Shown one piece after another: positions 18,180 to 26,603 of a DNA stretch of 64,000 bases (the stretch's first letter is position 1; each line of letters begins with the position of its first letter). Origin of the DNA: an uncultured Parabacteroides sp. (GTDB lineage Bacteria; Bacteroidota; Bacteroidia; Bacteroidales; Tannerellaceae); assembly GCA_900541965.1 (NCBI GenBank), contig UQLN01000005.1:62001-126000 (forward strand). The letters run 5' to 3'. The notes under the pieces are model-generated. The model ran no database searches. It was not told the origin of the DNA and saw only the letters and a list, made by a program, of their open reading frames with translations. The position numbers and the translations under genes were made by a program.

Positions 18180-19559
18180 ATGAGAAAAATAATTTATTCG
18201 TTCTTTTTATTGACTTTACTTGCAGGTTGCGTATGTAATACATCGACAGGTAGCAAACGGGTGGAAATGATTTCCGTACAAACTCCGGAGCGTCCGGCTG
18301 GGCAAACGGATGTGTTGGAACTGGCTTGCGACCCGATTCCGACAGTTCGTGTAGGCTTTATTGGTCTGGGAATGCGTGGAAGCGGTGTTGTATATCGTTA
18401 TACCTTTCTGGAAGGAGTGGAGATTAAAGCGCTTTGCGACCTCAATGTTGATTATGTAAAGAATGCGCAGGCAACACTGGCAAACAGACAATTGCCGGAA
18501 GCCGACGGATATACAGGCCCGGAAGATTGGAAAAAGCTTTGTGAACGCGATGATATCGACCTGATTTATATTTGTACGGATTGGCTGAATCATACTCCTA
18601 TGGCTGTTTATGCCATGGAGCATGGAAAACATGTGGCTGTGGAAGTTCCGGCTGCAATGTCTATTGACGAATGCTGGCAGTTGGTTAATACGGCAGAAAA
18701 GACACGCCTTCATTGTATGATGCTTGAAAATTGTTGTTATGATTTCTTTGAAATGGCAACTTTGAATATGGCACAGAAAGGTCTGTTCGGAGAAGTGCTT
18801 CATGGGGAAGGCGCCTATATCCATGATTTACGGTCACTCAATTTCTATCCGAGTGAAAAAGGCGGTTTTCAGGGAATGTGGCGTTTGAAATATAATGAGG
18901 AACATACTGGAAATCCGTATCCTACTCATGGATTAGGTCCTATCTGCCAGATTATGAATATTCATCGTGGGGATAAAATGAACTATCTTGTTTCCATGTC
19001 TACGAAGCAGGTTGGCATGACGGAATATGCCAAGGAAACATTCGGAGCGGATTCGAAAGAGGCTAAACAGCCTTACAAACTGGGAGATATGAATACTACA
19101 TTGATTCAGACAGAGAAAGGTAAAACGATTTTGATTCAACATGATGTAACAAGTCCGCGTCCTTATGACCGTCATCATGTGGTGAGCGGAACAAAAGGTT
19201 TTGCCCAGAAACATCCGGTGGAAGGGATTGCTTTGGAACCGAATGCCCATGAGTTTTTGAATAAAGCCCAACTGGATTCTATCATGGCTTTGTATGAACA
19301 TCCAATTACAAAAGAAATTGGGGAAAAGGCACGCCAGATAGGCGGTCACGGCGGAATAGACTTTATTATGGATTATCGTCTGGTTTATTGTCTACGCAAC
19401 GGATTACCATTGGACCAGGATGTATATGATGCGGCAGAGTGGTCTTGTTTGACGGAATTAACAGAAATCTCCGTGAACAATGGAGGCGCTCCGGTTGAAA
19501 TCCCGGATTTCACACGGGGTGCATGGAATAAATTGGCAAGTCTCCGGTTCGCACAGTAA
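18180..19559 (+). CDS. GH109 family glycosidase, probable alpha-N-acetylgalactosaminidase
   Basis: A 459-residue exported enzyme with a Gfo/Idh/MocA fold that uses bound NAD to cleave alpha-GalNAc by a redox-elimination mechanism. The N terminus has a lipobox (LLAGC). The Rossmann motif is VGFIGLGMRGSG, followed by the dinucleotide-site block EVPAAMS. The substrate-side blocks YPTHGLGPI and EGAYIHDLR are characteristic of GH109 and separate it from ordinary sugar dehydrogenases. It is the last gene of the PUL, followed by a terminator at 19586. GalNAc occurs in mucin O-glycans and blood-group A antigen, which fits the ECF/FecR control. Confidence 0.88.
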   Translation: MRKIIYSFFLLTLLAGCVCNTSTGSKRVEMISVQTPERPAGQTDVLELACDPIPTVRVGFIGLGMRGSGVVYRYTFLEGVEIKALCDLNVDYVKNAQATLANRQLPEADGYTGPEDWKKLCERDDIDLIYICTDWLNHTPMAVYAMEHGKHVAVEVPAAMSIDECWQLVNTAEKTRLHCMMLENCCYDFFEMATLNMAQKGLFGEVLHGEGAYIHDLRSLNFYPSEKGGFQGMWRLKYNEEHTGNPYPTHGLGPICQIMNIHRGDKMNYLVSMSTKQVGMTEYAKETFGADSKEAKQPYKLGDMNTTLIQTEKGKTILIQHDVTSPRPYDRHHVVSGTKGFAQKHPVEGIALEPNAHEFLNKAQLDSIMALYEHPITKEIGEKARQIGGHGGIDFIMDYRLVYCLRNGLPLDQDVYDAAEWSCLTELTEISVNNGGAPVEIPDFTRGAWNKLASLRFAQ

Positions 19560-19585
19560 TAATTAAGCATAAATTACTACAAAAG

Positions 19586-19625
19586 AAGAGTTGCCTCGCT
19601 TTATTGCGAGCAGCTCTTTATTTTT
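19586..19625. terminator. Terminator at the end of the PUL
   Basis: The stem 19586-19599 pairs with 19606-19618 with one bulge and is followed by a T-rich tract. It separates the GH109 gene from the convergent NigD-like gene. Confidence 0.75.
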
Positions 19626-19631
19626 AATTTA

Positions 19632-20363
19632 TTACTTTACTTTTATTTCCGGCTTAAAAAAATCATTTTTACTGATTTTAGTCAAATACCTGTTTTTATC
19701 TCCAGCTTCTATAACGATAGTAACCGAATCCCCCCACTGTTTAAGGGTCGCTAAAGAAGAAATGTCGCATGAGACAGAACCGTAATCAACATTTGTATTC
19801 GTTAAATTATCTGGTATACTCGGGTTATAACAGAATTGTAAGAACAAAGTGTCTGTAGTTTGTTTTGCCGGATTATATACCATATTGAGCTTTGCCGGAA
19901 TTTTTTCCCCATTCGCCGAATTTACAGTCGATAATCCTGTATTTAAATCGAAATAACCACGATACCCATAATCTAACGAGAAGAGTGGAGGAACCAAGCA
20001 GCTATCTTTGTCGGTGATATGTTTACTCTCTGCTTCTTCTATGCTGATTGGATGAATCACATCATAGATTGAATAAGGATAAACACGGGCATTATTGATA
20101 TAGATTATATCACCGGCAGTAGTCCAGTCATCTTCCATGTAATTGAAAGAGAAGTATCCCCTTTCTATACCTTCAAGGTGCCTGTCATAAGAAATCGCCA
20201 ATCCTCCGCCATCCATATAACAGTAGTAACCATTTGTAGAATCACCTATAATTGTAGCTTCTTGCATAAAACCTCTGGAATTATCGTCTTTATTGTTGCA
20301 GCACGCAAAACCGATTATGAAACAGAGGAACGATAGTATTCTGGATAAATTTGTTGTTTTCAT
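19632..20363 (-). CDS. NigD-like lipoprotein
   Basis: A 243-residue lipoprotein. The signal peptide has a Cys at about residue 21 or 22 (GFACC). The N-terminal part fits the small OB-like domain of NigD proteins (RGYFSFNYMEDDW, then INNARVYPYSIYDVIHP) and the C-terminal part fits the beta-sandwich (AKLNMVYNPAKQTTDTLFLQ). NigD-like proteins are common in Bacteroides but have no proven activity; the original nigD was linked to bacteriocin production. The assignment rests on pattern only. Confidence 0.6.
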   Translation of the reverse strand: MKTTNLSRILSFLCFIIGFACCNNKDDNSRGFMQEATIIGDSTNGYYCYMDGGGLAISYDRHLEGIERGYFSFNYMEDDWTTAGDIIYINNARVYPYSIYDVIHPISIEEAESKHITDKDSCLVPPLFSLDYGYRGYFDLNTGLSTVNSANGEKIPAKLNMVYNPAKQTTDTLFLQFCYNPSIPDNLTNTNVDYGSVSCDISSLATLKQWGDSVTIVIEAGDKNRYLTKISKNDFFKPEIKVK

Positions 20364-20457
20364 AATTATTTGTCATTTTAATTCGCGATCAACTTGTGGC
20401 TCCTGCTCTCAGTAAGGTTCTTTCAGTCTTTACTTATAACCTTATTTGATAGATTGC

Positions 20458-20922
20458 TTATTGTTTAGCCAACCATTCCATATACGCGCGGCATCCTTCC
20501 GTATCTTCTGCTGCCGGACTCCATGGAGCAAAGTTTTCAGGAGATAACGGAGCAAATGGCCCCTGCTTGATTTCGTATACTACAGACCCCGATTCCAGAA
20601 CTAACAGTCCGTGCCATACCCCTGCTTTTATTTCTGCGCCGTATGTTCCTGCTTTGGGGTCCAGAATTAGTTTTTCAGTAACGTTTCCATCCGCATCAAA
20701 AAGAAAAACGATCACTTTTCCACGTAATAATAAAAATATTTCGTCTTTATCCGGATCGAGATGGCGGTGAGGACGTAGATAAGTTCCGGGTTCCATTGCA
20801 TTAATCAGACGGTTGACCGGGTCATCCAGTTTTTCATGGAAGTTATAATTCATACGGAGCCGTGGAGATTGTTTGGCACGTTCCGTTGTTTCGTTTAATA
20901 GTTGTTCATTAATGATTTTCAT
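20458..20922 (-). CDS. WbuC-family cupin protein
   Basis: A 154-residue cytoplasmic cupin. The metal-site motif PHRHLDPDKDEIFLLLRG and the second motif with VWHGLLVLESG form a single cupin barrel. The C-terminal tail with PENFAPWSPAAED is characteristic of the WbuC family, found in O-antigen and capsule gene sets of other bacteria. The reaction is unknown. It is a single gene with a -7 box at 20954-20947. Confidence 0.8.
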   Translation of the reverse strand: MKIINEQLLNETTERAKQSPRLRMNYNFHEKLDDPVNRLINAMEPGTYLRPHRHLDPDKDEIFLLLRGKVIVFLFDADGNVTEKLILDPKAGTYGAEIKAGVWHGLLVLESGSVVYEIKQGPFAPLSPENFAPWSPAAEDTEGCRAYMEWLAKQ

Positions 20923-20946
20923 GTGAATGATGGATTAAGTAAGACA

Positions 20947-20954
20947 CAAATGTA
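20947..20954 (-). promoter_or_regulatory. -7 box of the WbuC-like gene
   Basis: TACATTTG on the minus strand (20954 to 20947), 25 nt before the start codon. Confidence 0.45.
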
Positions 20955-21034
20955 CAAAATAATGCAGAAAGCCCTATGAACCTTCCTCTTTAATCCTTTG
21001 TTGGATAATAAAGAAACATCAATAAAAAACGCCT

Positions 21035-21211
21035 ATGAATAAAGATCAGACCAGAATTCCTGAAAATGCAGAGTCTAAAGCAGAAGAACGGGAAAAAGAG
21101 AAATATCCGGTACAACAAGTTTCGGTAGTAATGCCAATAACAGACAAAGAGGTAAAAGATGCCGTAAAAGAGATAAATCCGGATAAAAACAGTATGGATA
21201 GCAGAGGATAA
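21035..21211 (+). CDS. Small hydrophilic protein of unknown function (58 aa)
   Basis: An ATG-started frame of 58 codons ending at TAA 21209-21211, directly before a strong terminator. The product is highly charged, with a Glu/Lys-rich first half, a hydrophobic block QQVSVVMPITDKEV and an end NSMDSRG. Position between a divergent gene and a terminator, and the presence of an ordered amphipathic middle block, support a real gene. The family was not identified. Confidence 0.6.
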   Translation: MNKDQTRIPENAESKAEEREKEKYPVQQVSVVMPITDKEVKDAVKEINPDKNSMDSRG

Positions 21212-21225
21212 ACTGAATCAAACTA

Positions 21226-21258
21226 AAAAGGGGCTGCTTGCAAGCAACCCCTTTTGGT
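21226..21258. terminator. Bidirectional terminator
   Basis: An 8-bp AAAAGGGG/CCCCTTTT stem (21226-21233 with 21248-21255) continues, after a small internal loop, into GCTTG/CAAGC. It lies between the 58-aa ORF and the convergent SPOR gene. Confidence 0.75.
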
Positions 21259-21302
21259 ATTTATTGTGTATTTGATTGTAAACCTCTGTTTGGCAGCCGG
21301 TA

Positions 21303-21791
21303 TTAATACTGACGTTCCAAAATCCAGGCATCCTGGAAGTTAGGAGCATATTTGGCTTTGATAGCGTTACGGCTTTCTGCAGCATCCGCTTTATTATCGA
21401 AGCTGGCAACGATTACACGCAACATACCTTGTTCGTTTTCTCCTAAAACAGCATTATAACCGTCGTTTTGCATACGTTCTTTCAGGGAATAAGCATTCGT
21501 TTTATTCTTGAAACTTCCAACTACTACGCTGAAGCGTTTCAATCTGCTTGCATCTTCACCCTGTGCTGCATTGATCTTTTCCGTACGTGTGGTAACACTT
21601 GATACTCTGGGTTTTGAAACCGGAGCAACTTCTTCAACAGTTTCTTGTTCTTCAATTGCCTCAACAGGAGCTGTCGTTTCTTTTTCTTTTGCCTGTTCGT
21701 AGGCAGCTTTATAAGCGCTCTGTTTAGGTTTACATGAGCCTAATGCTAAAATCATACACAGAGAGGCTCCAAATAACCAAATCTTGTTCAT
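21303..21791 (-). CDS. SPOR-domain lipoprotein
   Basis: A 162-residue lipoprotein (lipobox LGSC) with a Glu/Pro-rich linker (about residues 30-80). The C-terminal SPOR domain (about 85-160) contains FSVVVGSFKNKTNAYSLKE and VIVASFDNKADA. SPOR domains bind denuded peptidoglycan glycan strands, often at division sites. The gene is monocistronic and divergent from dpp5. Confidence 0.9.
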   Translation of the reverse strand: MNKIWLFGASLCMILALGSCKPKQSAYKAAYEQAKEKETTAPVEAIEEQETVEEVAPVSKPRVSSVTTRTEKINAAQGEDASRLKRFSVVVGSFKNKTNAYSLKERMQNDGYNAVLGENEQGMLRVIVASFDNKADAAESRNAIKAKYAPNFQDAWILERQY

Positions 21792-21818
21792 ACTGTTCAG
21801 TTCTTAAATTTAGTAGTG

Positions 21819-21826
21819 CAAAGATA
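21819..21826 (-). promoter_or_regulatory. -7 box of the SPOR gene
   Basis: TATCTTTG on the minus strand (21826 to 21819), 28 nt before the start codon. Confidence 0.5.
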
Positions 21827-21877
21827 TAAATTATATTTACTAATTTCGTACCCAAAACACAATATAATATAAATTAC

Positions 21878-23998
21878 ATGAATAAAACAGTCGGAGTAAT
21901 GGTTATGGCAACATCTGTATTATTAGGAGCTTGCAGCTTGAAAACGGATGTGAAACAAAATGCAAATGCCACTGGCAATGGTGACATTATCGGACGTTCG
22001 GACATTCAAGTGAAAGAAGGCCGTATGACCCCGGAAGTTCTCTGGGCAATGGGACGAATCGGCGGCATGAATGTATCGCCCGATGGGAAGAAAGTGGTGT
22101 ATACGGTGGCATATTACAGCATACCGGAAAACAAGAGCAATCGTGAAGTCTTTGTGATGAATGCGGACGGAACGGACAACAAGCAGATTACGAAAACCGG
22201 GTATTCCGAAAATGAAGCTGTTTGGATAAAGGGTGGAAAGAAAATTGCTTTCCTTTGTAACGAAAGTGGAAGCAGCCAGCTTTGGGAGATGAACCCGGAC
22301 GGTAGTGAGCGTAAGCAACTTTCGGATTATGACGGGAATATAGAAGGTTTTGCTTTTTCGCCGGATGAAAAAAAGGTATTATTTATATCACAGGTGAAAA
22401 CTGTGAAAAGTACTGCTGACAAATACCCGGATTTGGATAAGGCTACTGGCATTATTGTTACAGACCTGATGTACAAACATTGGGACGAGTGGGTGACAAC
22501 GGCTCCGCATCCTTTTATTGCAGATTTTGACGGAAAGAAAATATCTGCCCCGGTAGATATTATGGAAGGTGAGCCTTTCGAATCGCCAATGAAGCCTTTT
22601 GGTGGAATCGAACAACTTGCCTGGAATACGACTTCTGATAAAGTTGCCTATACATCCCGTAAAAAGACGGGCAAAGACTATGCCATCTCCACAAACTCGG
22701 ACATCTATGTATATGACCTGAATACCAAACAGACAGAAAACATAACAGAAGGGAATATGGGATATGATACCAATCCTAAATATTCACCGGACGGTAAATG
22801 CGTAGCCTGGCTGAGTATGGAGCGTGATGGCTATGAGGCAGACCAGAACCGCTTGATGGTTATGAATCTGGAAACAGGTGAAAAAACGTTTGTGAGTAAA
22901 GAATTTGATTCCAATGTAGATAGCTATTGTTGGGGTGCGGATTCAAAAAATATTTATTTTACGGGTGTATGGCATGGTGAGTTCCAGGTTTATAAGGTGG
23001 ATGTGAATGCCGGAAATAAAGTTCAGCCTCTGACATCCGGTATGTATGATTATTCTTCTGTTGCTCTTTTGGGTGATAATAAACTGATAGCCCAGCGTCA
23101 TTCGTTGAGTATGGGAGACGAGATCTATTCGATAGACTTGAATGATAATAATAAGATTGCCCAGTTAACTTTCGAGAACAAGCAGATTTACGATCAGTTG
23201 GATATGGGTAAAGTTGAGGGACGCTGGATGAAAACGACAGATGGCAAACAGATGCTTACCTGGGTGATTTATCCTCCTCATTTTGATCCGAATAAAAAAT
23301 ATCCGACATTGTTGTTCTGTGAAGGCGGACCTCAAAGCCCGGTAAGCCAGTTCTGGTCTTACCGTTGGAATATGCAGATTATGGCTGCCAACGATTATAT
23401 TGTGGTAGCTCCGAACCGTAGGGGCCTTCCCGGTTTTGGTTTAGAATGGAACGAACAGATTAGTGGCGATTATGGGGGCCAGTGTATGAAGGACTATTTT
23501 ACTGCTATTGACGAAATGGCCAAAGAACCTTTTGTTGATAAGGATCGCTTAGGATGTGTCGGCGCAAGCTTCGGAGGTTTCTCTGTATATTGGTTAGCAG
23601 GACATCACAACAAACGCTTTAAAGCCTTTATTGCCCATGATGGTATCTTCAATATGGAAATGCAGTATCTGGAAACGGAAGAAATGTGGTTTGCCAACTG
23701 GGATATGGGTGGCGCTTATTGGGAAAAACAGAATGCGACTGCACAACGTACATTTGCCAATTCTCCACATAAATTCGTAGATAAGTGGGATACCCCGATT
23801 CTTTGTATACATGGTGAAAAGGATTACCGTATTCTGGCTAATCAGGGAATGGCTGCTTTCAATGCTGCGGTTCTTCGTGGTGTTCCGGCCGAATTACTGA
23901 TTTATCCGGATGAGAACCATTGGGTGCTGAAACCCCAGAATGGTGTCCTGTGGCAACGTACATTCTTCGAATGGTTGGATATGTGGGTGAAGAAGTAA
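21878..23998 (+). CDS. dpp5: Dipeptidyl peptidase 5-like S9 serine peptidase
   Basis: A 706-residue exported S9C-type peptidase that removes dipeptides from peptides in the periplasm. The signal peptide looks lipoprotein-like (LLGAC). A beta-propeller with repeated Asp-box-like blades (SPDGKKVVY, SPDEKKVLF, SPDGKCVAW) covers about residues 40-430, and an alpha/beta-hydrolase domain follows. The catalytic triad is Ser564 in GASFGGFS, Asp649 in HGEKDYRI and His681 in DENHWVL. Blocks such as DLMYKHWDEW and EQISGDYGGQ match what I recall of Porphyromonas gingivalis DPP5. A likely weak promoter box (TAATTTCG) lies about 30 nt upstream. Confidence 0.92.
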   Translation: MNKTVGVMVMATSVLLGACSLKTDVKQNANATGNGDIIGRSDIQVKEGRMTPEVLWAMGRIGGMNVSPDGKKVVYTVAYYSIPENKSNREVFVMNADGTDNKQITKTGYSENEAVWIKGGKKIAFLCNESGSSQLWEMNPDGSERKQLSDYDGNIEGFAFSPDEKKVLFISQVKTVKSTADKYPDLDKATGIIVTDLMYKHWDEWVTTAPHPFIADFDGKKISAPVDIMEGEPFESPMKPFGGIEQLAWNTTSDKVAYTSRKKTGKDYAISTNSDIYVYDLNTKQTENITEGNMGYDTNPKYSPDGKCVAWLSMERDGYEADQNRLMVMNLETGEKTFVSKEFDSNVDSYCWGADSKNIYFTGVWHGEFQVYKVDVNAGNKVQPLTSGMYDYSSVALLGDNKLIAQRHSLSMGDEIYSIDLNDNNKIAQLTFENKQIYDQLDMGKVEGRWMKTTDGKQMLTWVIYPPHFDPNKKYPTLLFCEGGPQSPVSQFWSYRWNMQIMAANDYIVVAPNRRGLPGFGLEWNEQISGDYGGQCMKDYFTAIDEMAKEPFVDKDRLGCVGASFGGFSVYWLAGHHNKRFKAFIAHDGIFNMEMQYLETEEMWFANWDMGGAYWEKQNATAQRTFANSPHKFVDKWDTPILCIHGEKDYRILANQGMAAFNAAVLRGVPAELLIYPDENHWVLKPQNGVLWQRTFFEWLDMWVKK

Positions 23999-24023
23999 GA
24001 GCCTGGATTAATTAGTAAAGACA

Positions 24024-24068
24024 AAAAAACAGGGATTAAAAGTTTAAAATTTTTAATCCCTGTTTTTT
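24024..24068. terminator. Bidirectional terminator
   Basis: An 18-bp stem (24024-24041 with 24051-24068) with A and T runs at its base, between the convergent dpp5 and DUF5606 genes. Confidence 0.85.
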
Positions 24069-24082
24069 TATATGCTTGTAAA

Positions 24083-24526
24083 TTATTCAGCAGCTTCGGA
24101 AGTCGCTTCGCCAGCTTCTGTTTCCTGAGCCGGTTCTTCAGGTGTGAAATCTGTAATACCGGCTGCGATTAACAGGTTGTACCAGCTAATTAATTTTTTA
24201 ATGTCGCTCGGATATACGCGTTCGCGGTCGAAGTTCGGAAGCACTTCTGCCAGGTAAGCACGTAATTCATCCGGTTTTGCAGATGAATCGATGGATGCTT
24301 TTCCTTCATTCTCCTTATTTTTAATGCTGGTTAATACTTCGTGTAAAGGAACTTCTGCTTCGTCAGTGTAAATGGCGATATCTCCTAATGAGATTACTTT
24401 ATCTTTTGCGTATGCAGGAACTCTCTTGTTATCAGCCAACGACTCAACAATCAGCATGTTTTTCCCATGGGAAACCAATTTAAACAATCCCGGCTTTCCC
24501 GAGATAGACAAAATCGTCTTCAACAT
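24083..24526 (-). CDS. DUF5606 family protein
   Basis: A 147-residue cytoplasmic protein. The N terminus (MLKTILSISGKPGLFKLVS) and the block EVLPNFDRERVYPSDIKKL, with a following SWYNLL helix, are the conserved DUF5606 core of Bacteroidales. An acidic tail ends the protein. The function is unknown. It lies next to coaE, as I recall for related genomes, but has its own -7 box at 24572-24565. Confidence 0.85.
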   Translation of the reverse strand: MLKTILSISGKPGLFKLVSHGKNMLIVESLADNKRVPAYAKDKVISLGDIAIYTDEAEVPLHEVLTSIKNKENEGKASIDSSAKPDELRAYLAEVLPNFDRERVYPSDIKKLISWYNLLIAAGITDFTPEEPAQETEAGEATSEAAE

Positions 24527-24564
24527 AATACTTCGTATTTCTATAGAGTTAAACTTGTAGGCTG

Positions 24565-24572
24565 CAAATGTA
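24565..24572 (-). promoter_or_regulatory. -7 box of the DUF5606 gene
   Basis: TACATTTG on the minus strand, 39 nt before the start codon and in the gap after coaE. Confidence 0.45.
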
Positions 24573-24611
24573 CATAAATTTCTTTAGTAGAAAAGCATAT
24601 AGGTGGAAATC

Positions 24612-25199
24612 CTAATTATCTTTTTTCCTTAGTTGGTGGATAAATTCTGTGACTTGCGGGAGTAATGCATGCTTGTCGTCATTATAGATGATATAATCGC
24701 ATTTTTCTTTTTTTATTTCATCAGGCATCTGGCTATTGATGCGGCTTATGATTGCTTCGCGTGAAACCGTATCTCGTTCCAGTGCCCGGCGGATACGTGT
24801 TTCCAAGGGGGCATAAACCATAAGGGTTGCATCTACTATCCGGTTAAAACCGGATTCAAATAAAATAGCAGACTCTATAGCACATATGTCAGCCTGTTGC
24901 TGTTCCGCCCATTCCTGGAAGTGGCGGTTTACTTCAGGATGGATAATGCCGTTTACCTGTTTTAATTTTTCCTGGTCACCAAAAATATGAGAAGCTAATA
25001 AAGGTTTGTTCAGTCCCTCATCCGTATATATTTCTATACCGAACAAGTCTGTAAGCCCTTTGCGGATTATAGGTGAATGAACAGTCAGAAGTTTGCTTTC
25101 CGTGTCAGCGATGTACACTGGTACTCCATTTAAGGCCAATAAAGAGGCGACAACGGATTTACCGCTTCCGATACCTCCGGTAATTCCTATTTTAATCAT
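24612..25199 (-). CDS. coaE: Dephospho-CoA kinase
   Basis: A 195-residue P-loop kinase that phosphorylates the 3'-hydroxyl of dephospho-CoA, the last step of CoA synthesis. The P-loop is GGIGSGKS at residues 8-15, followed by the family motifs VPVYIADTE, NGIIHPEV and, in the lid region, RIRRALERD. It starts 1 nt after the stop of the YbbR gene, so it is cotranscribed with YbbR and yajC. Confidence 0.95.
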   Translation of the reverse strand: MIKIGITGGIGSGKSVVASLLALNGVPVYIADTESKLLTVHSPIIRKGLTDLFGIEIYTDEGLNKPLLASHIFGDQEKLKQVNGIIHPEVNRHFQEWAEQQQADICAIESAILFESGFNRIVDATLMVYAPLETRIRRALERDTVSREAIISRINSQMPDEIKKEKCDYIIYNDDKHALLPQVTEFIHQLRKKDN

Positions 25200-25200
25200 T

Positions 25201-26208
25201 TTAGTGTTGTACTTGCTCTAAGATAAATTCGATCGAATCGGGGATAATCGTTATTTCATCGACCCAGTCCGGTTTCTTTGTCAACTTTACGGCAAATTTG
25301 CCGGATGCGCTTTGGGATAAATCTCCGAATGGAATTTCCACGGCAAAATCATCAGTAGATAACTCTTTGAAACGTGAAAGAGGTACATAGCAACTGATTT
25401 TTGCAATCGAAGGGAAAGTCCGTATTGTATAATGAGGAGGTAAATCGGTACAAACAACCGGGATTTCCAATCTTTTTTCCGTGTATTCTTCAATCGGGAT
25501 ACGAATGGTGACATTGGACGGTTCAAAACTTGTACCATCGATCTTTTCCAATTGAAGGTTTTTTGAAATGGTTTTAGTGCCCCCTTTTATTGCAATAAAT
25601 ACGGTTCGTACCTCTTTCAAGGTATCGAGTACAATATCGCTGGCATATACGCTTATGCTACTTGGGGTAACTGTAATATCTCCTGAGACCTTGAAGCCTG
25701 CATCCGTTTGGATAGTACCGTTAAAAACAACCGGGATTTCTTTTTTTATCCGTTTACTATAGGACACTTCTATATTCTGAGGTTCAAACCCTACCAGGGA
25801 AGTTGTAGCAATGAGCTGTTTCTTTATATCGCTTTCAATATCCTTTTTCCCGATAAGAAGACTTCCGCTTTTTGTCGCTTTGTCTTTTATATCTGCTTCA
25901 ATCGGGGCAAATGAACGTCCGAAAGTGTAATTTAACAATACACTACCCTTATCCTTTACTTTCACCCTAATTATTTCAGGGGGTGTTTCCGTAAAAGAAA
26001 TATCAGGAGGGACATTCTTATATTTGACCGGGATATTAATCTCTATTTCATACTCCTGTTGCAGGCTTTGCAATAACCAAAAGCCTAATGATAATAGTAC
26101 AAAACAAAAGAAGATTAAGGCTTCTTTCCATTTCTGGCGGTGTAGAAAAGCCTTAATCTCCATCCGGACGGTCTTGAATGTTTCTTTTATTTGTCCAAGC
26201 CGTGACAT
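25201..26208 (-). CDS. YbbR-like domain protein
   Basis: A 335-residue membrane-anchored protein. An N-terminal cytoplasmic stretch of about 25 residues is followed by one transmembrane helix (ALIFFCFVLLSLGFWLLQSL) and then repeated YbbR-type beta domains, with blocks such as IEVSYSKRIKKEIPV and SSISVYASDIVLD. YbbR/CdaR proteins regulate the diadenylate cyclase CdaA in Firmicutes; a CdaA partner is not visible here. It lies between yajC and coaE in one operon, with gaps of 12 nt and 1 nt. Confidence 0.85.
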   Translation of the reverse strand: MSRLGQIKETFKTVRMEIKAFLHRQKWKEALIFFCFVLLSLGFWLLQSLQQEYEIEINIPVKYKNVPPDISFTETPPEIIRVKVKDKGSVLLNYTFGRSFAPIEADIKDKATKSGSLLIGKKDIESDIKKQLIATTSLVGFEPQNIEVSYSKRIKKEIPVVFNGTIQTDAGFKVSGDITVTPSSISVYASDIVLDTLKEVRTVFIAIKGGTKTISKNLQLEKIDGTSFEPSNVTIRIPIEEYTEKRLEIPVVCTDLPPHYTIRTFPSIAKISCYVPLSRFKELSTDDFAVEIPFGDLSQSASGKFAVKLTKKPDWVDEITIIPDSIEFILEQVQH

Positions 26209-26220
26209 TGATTTTGTTAT

Positions 26221-26535
26221 TTACTTTTGTGGTTGAACGTCTTCCGCAGAAGCAAAAACAGAAGTTTTATCTACGCGGATACGTACGCCGTCAGAAATTT
26301 CAATTAACATATATGTATCTCCGATTTCTTTAATTTTACCGTAGATACCTCCGGAAGTGATAACTTTATCACCCGTTTTTAAAGCTTCGCGGGCTTTCTG
26401 AATTTCTTTTTGCTTCTTTTGCTGCGGGCGAATCATGAAAAAATAAAAAATCGCAACAATAACAACCATCATCAGAATACCTGACCATTGTTGACCTCCT
26501 GCAGCAGCCTGGAGTAGAATACTAAGTAAGCTCAT
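26221..26535 (-). CDS. yajC: Preprotein translocase subunit YajC
   Basis: A 104-residue accessory subunit of the SecDF-YajC complex. A single transmembrane helix (LMMVVIVAIFYFFMIRPQQ) is followed by the conserved QQKKQKE segment and a small soluble domain with DKVITSGGIYGKI. Its own -7 box lies in the 68-nt gap after nusB. Confidence 0.93.
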   Translation of the reverse strand: MSLLSILLQAAAGGQQWSGILMMVVIVAIFYFFMIRPQQKKQKEIQKAREALKTGDKVITSGGIYGKIKEIGDTYMLIEISDGVRIRVDKTSVFASAEDVQPQK

Positions 26536-26585
26536 ACTACTATAATTATAATCATTAATAAGTTAATACCTCATTGATACTAGCA

Positions 26586-26593
26586 CAAATGTA
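26586..26593 (-). promoter_or_regulatory. -7 box of yajC
   Basis: TACATTTG on the minus strand between nusB and yajC, 51 nt before the yajC start. Confidence 0.45.
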
Positions 26594-26603
26594 AGTATAA
26601 TAA

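Noticed and set aside
18216..18824. 202-codon frame antisense to the GH109 gene
   Set aside because: Its composition (many His, Cys and Phe) reflects the reverse of the GH109 codons, and there is no start context.
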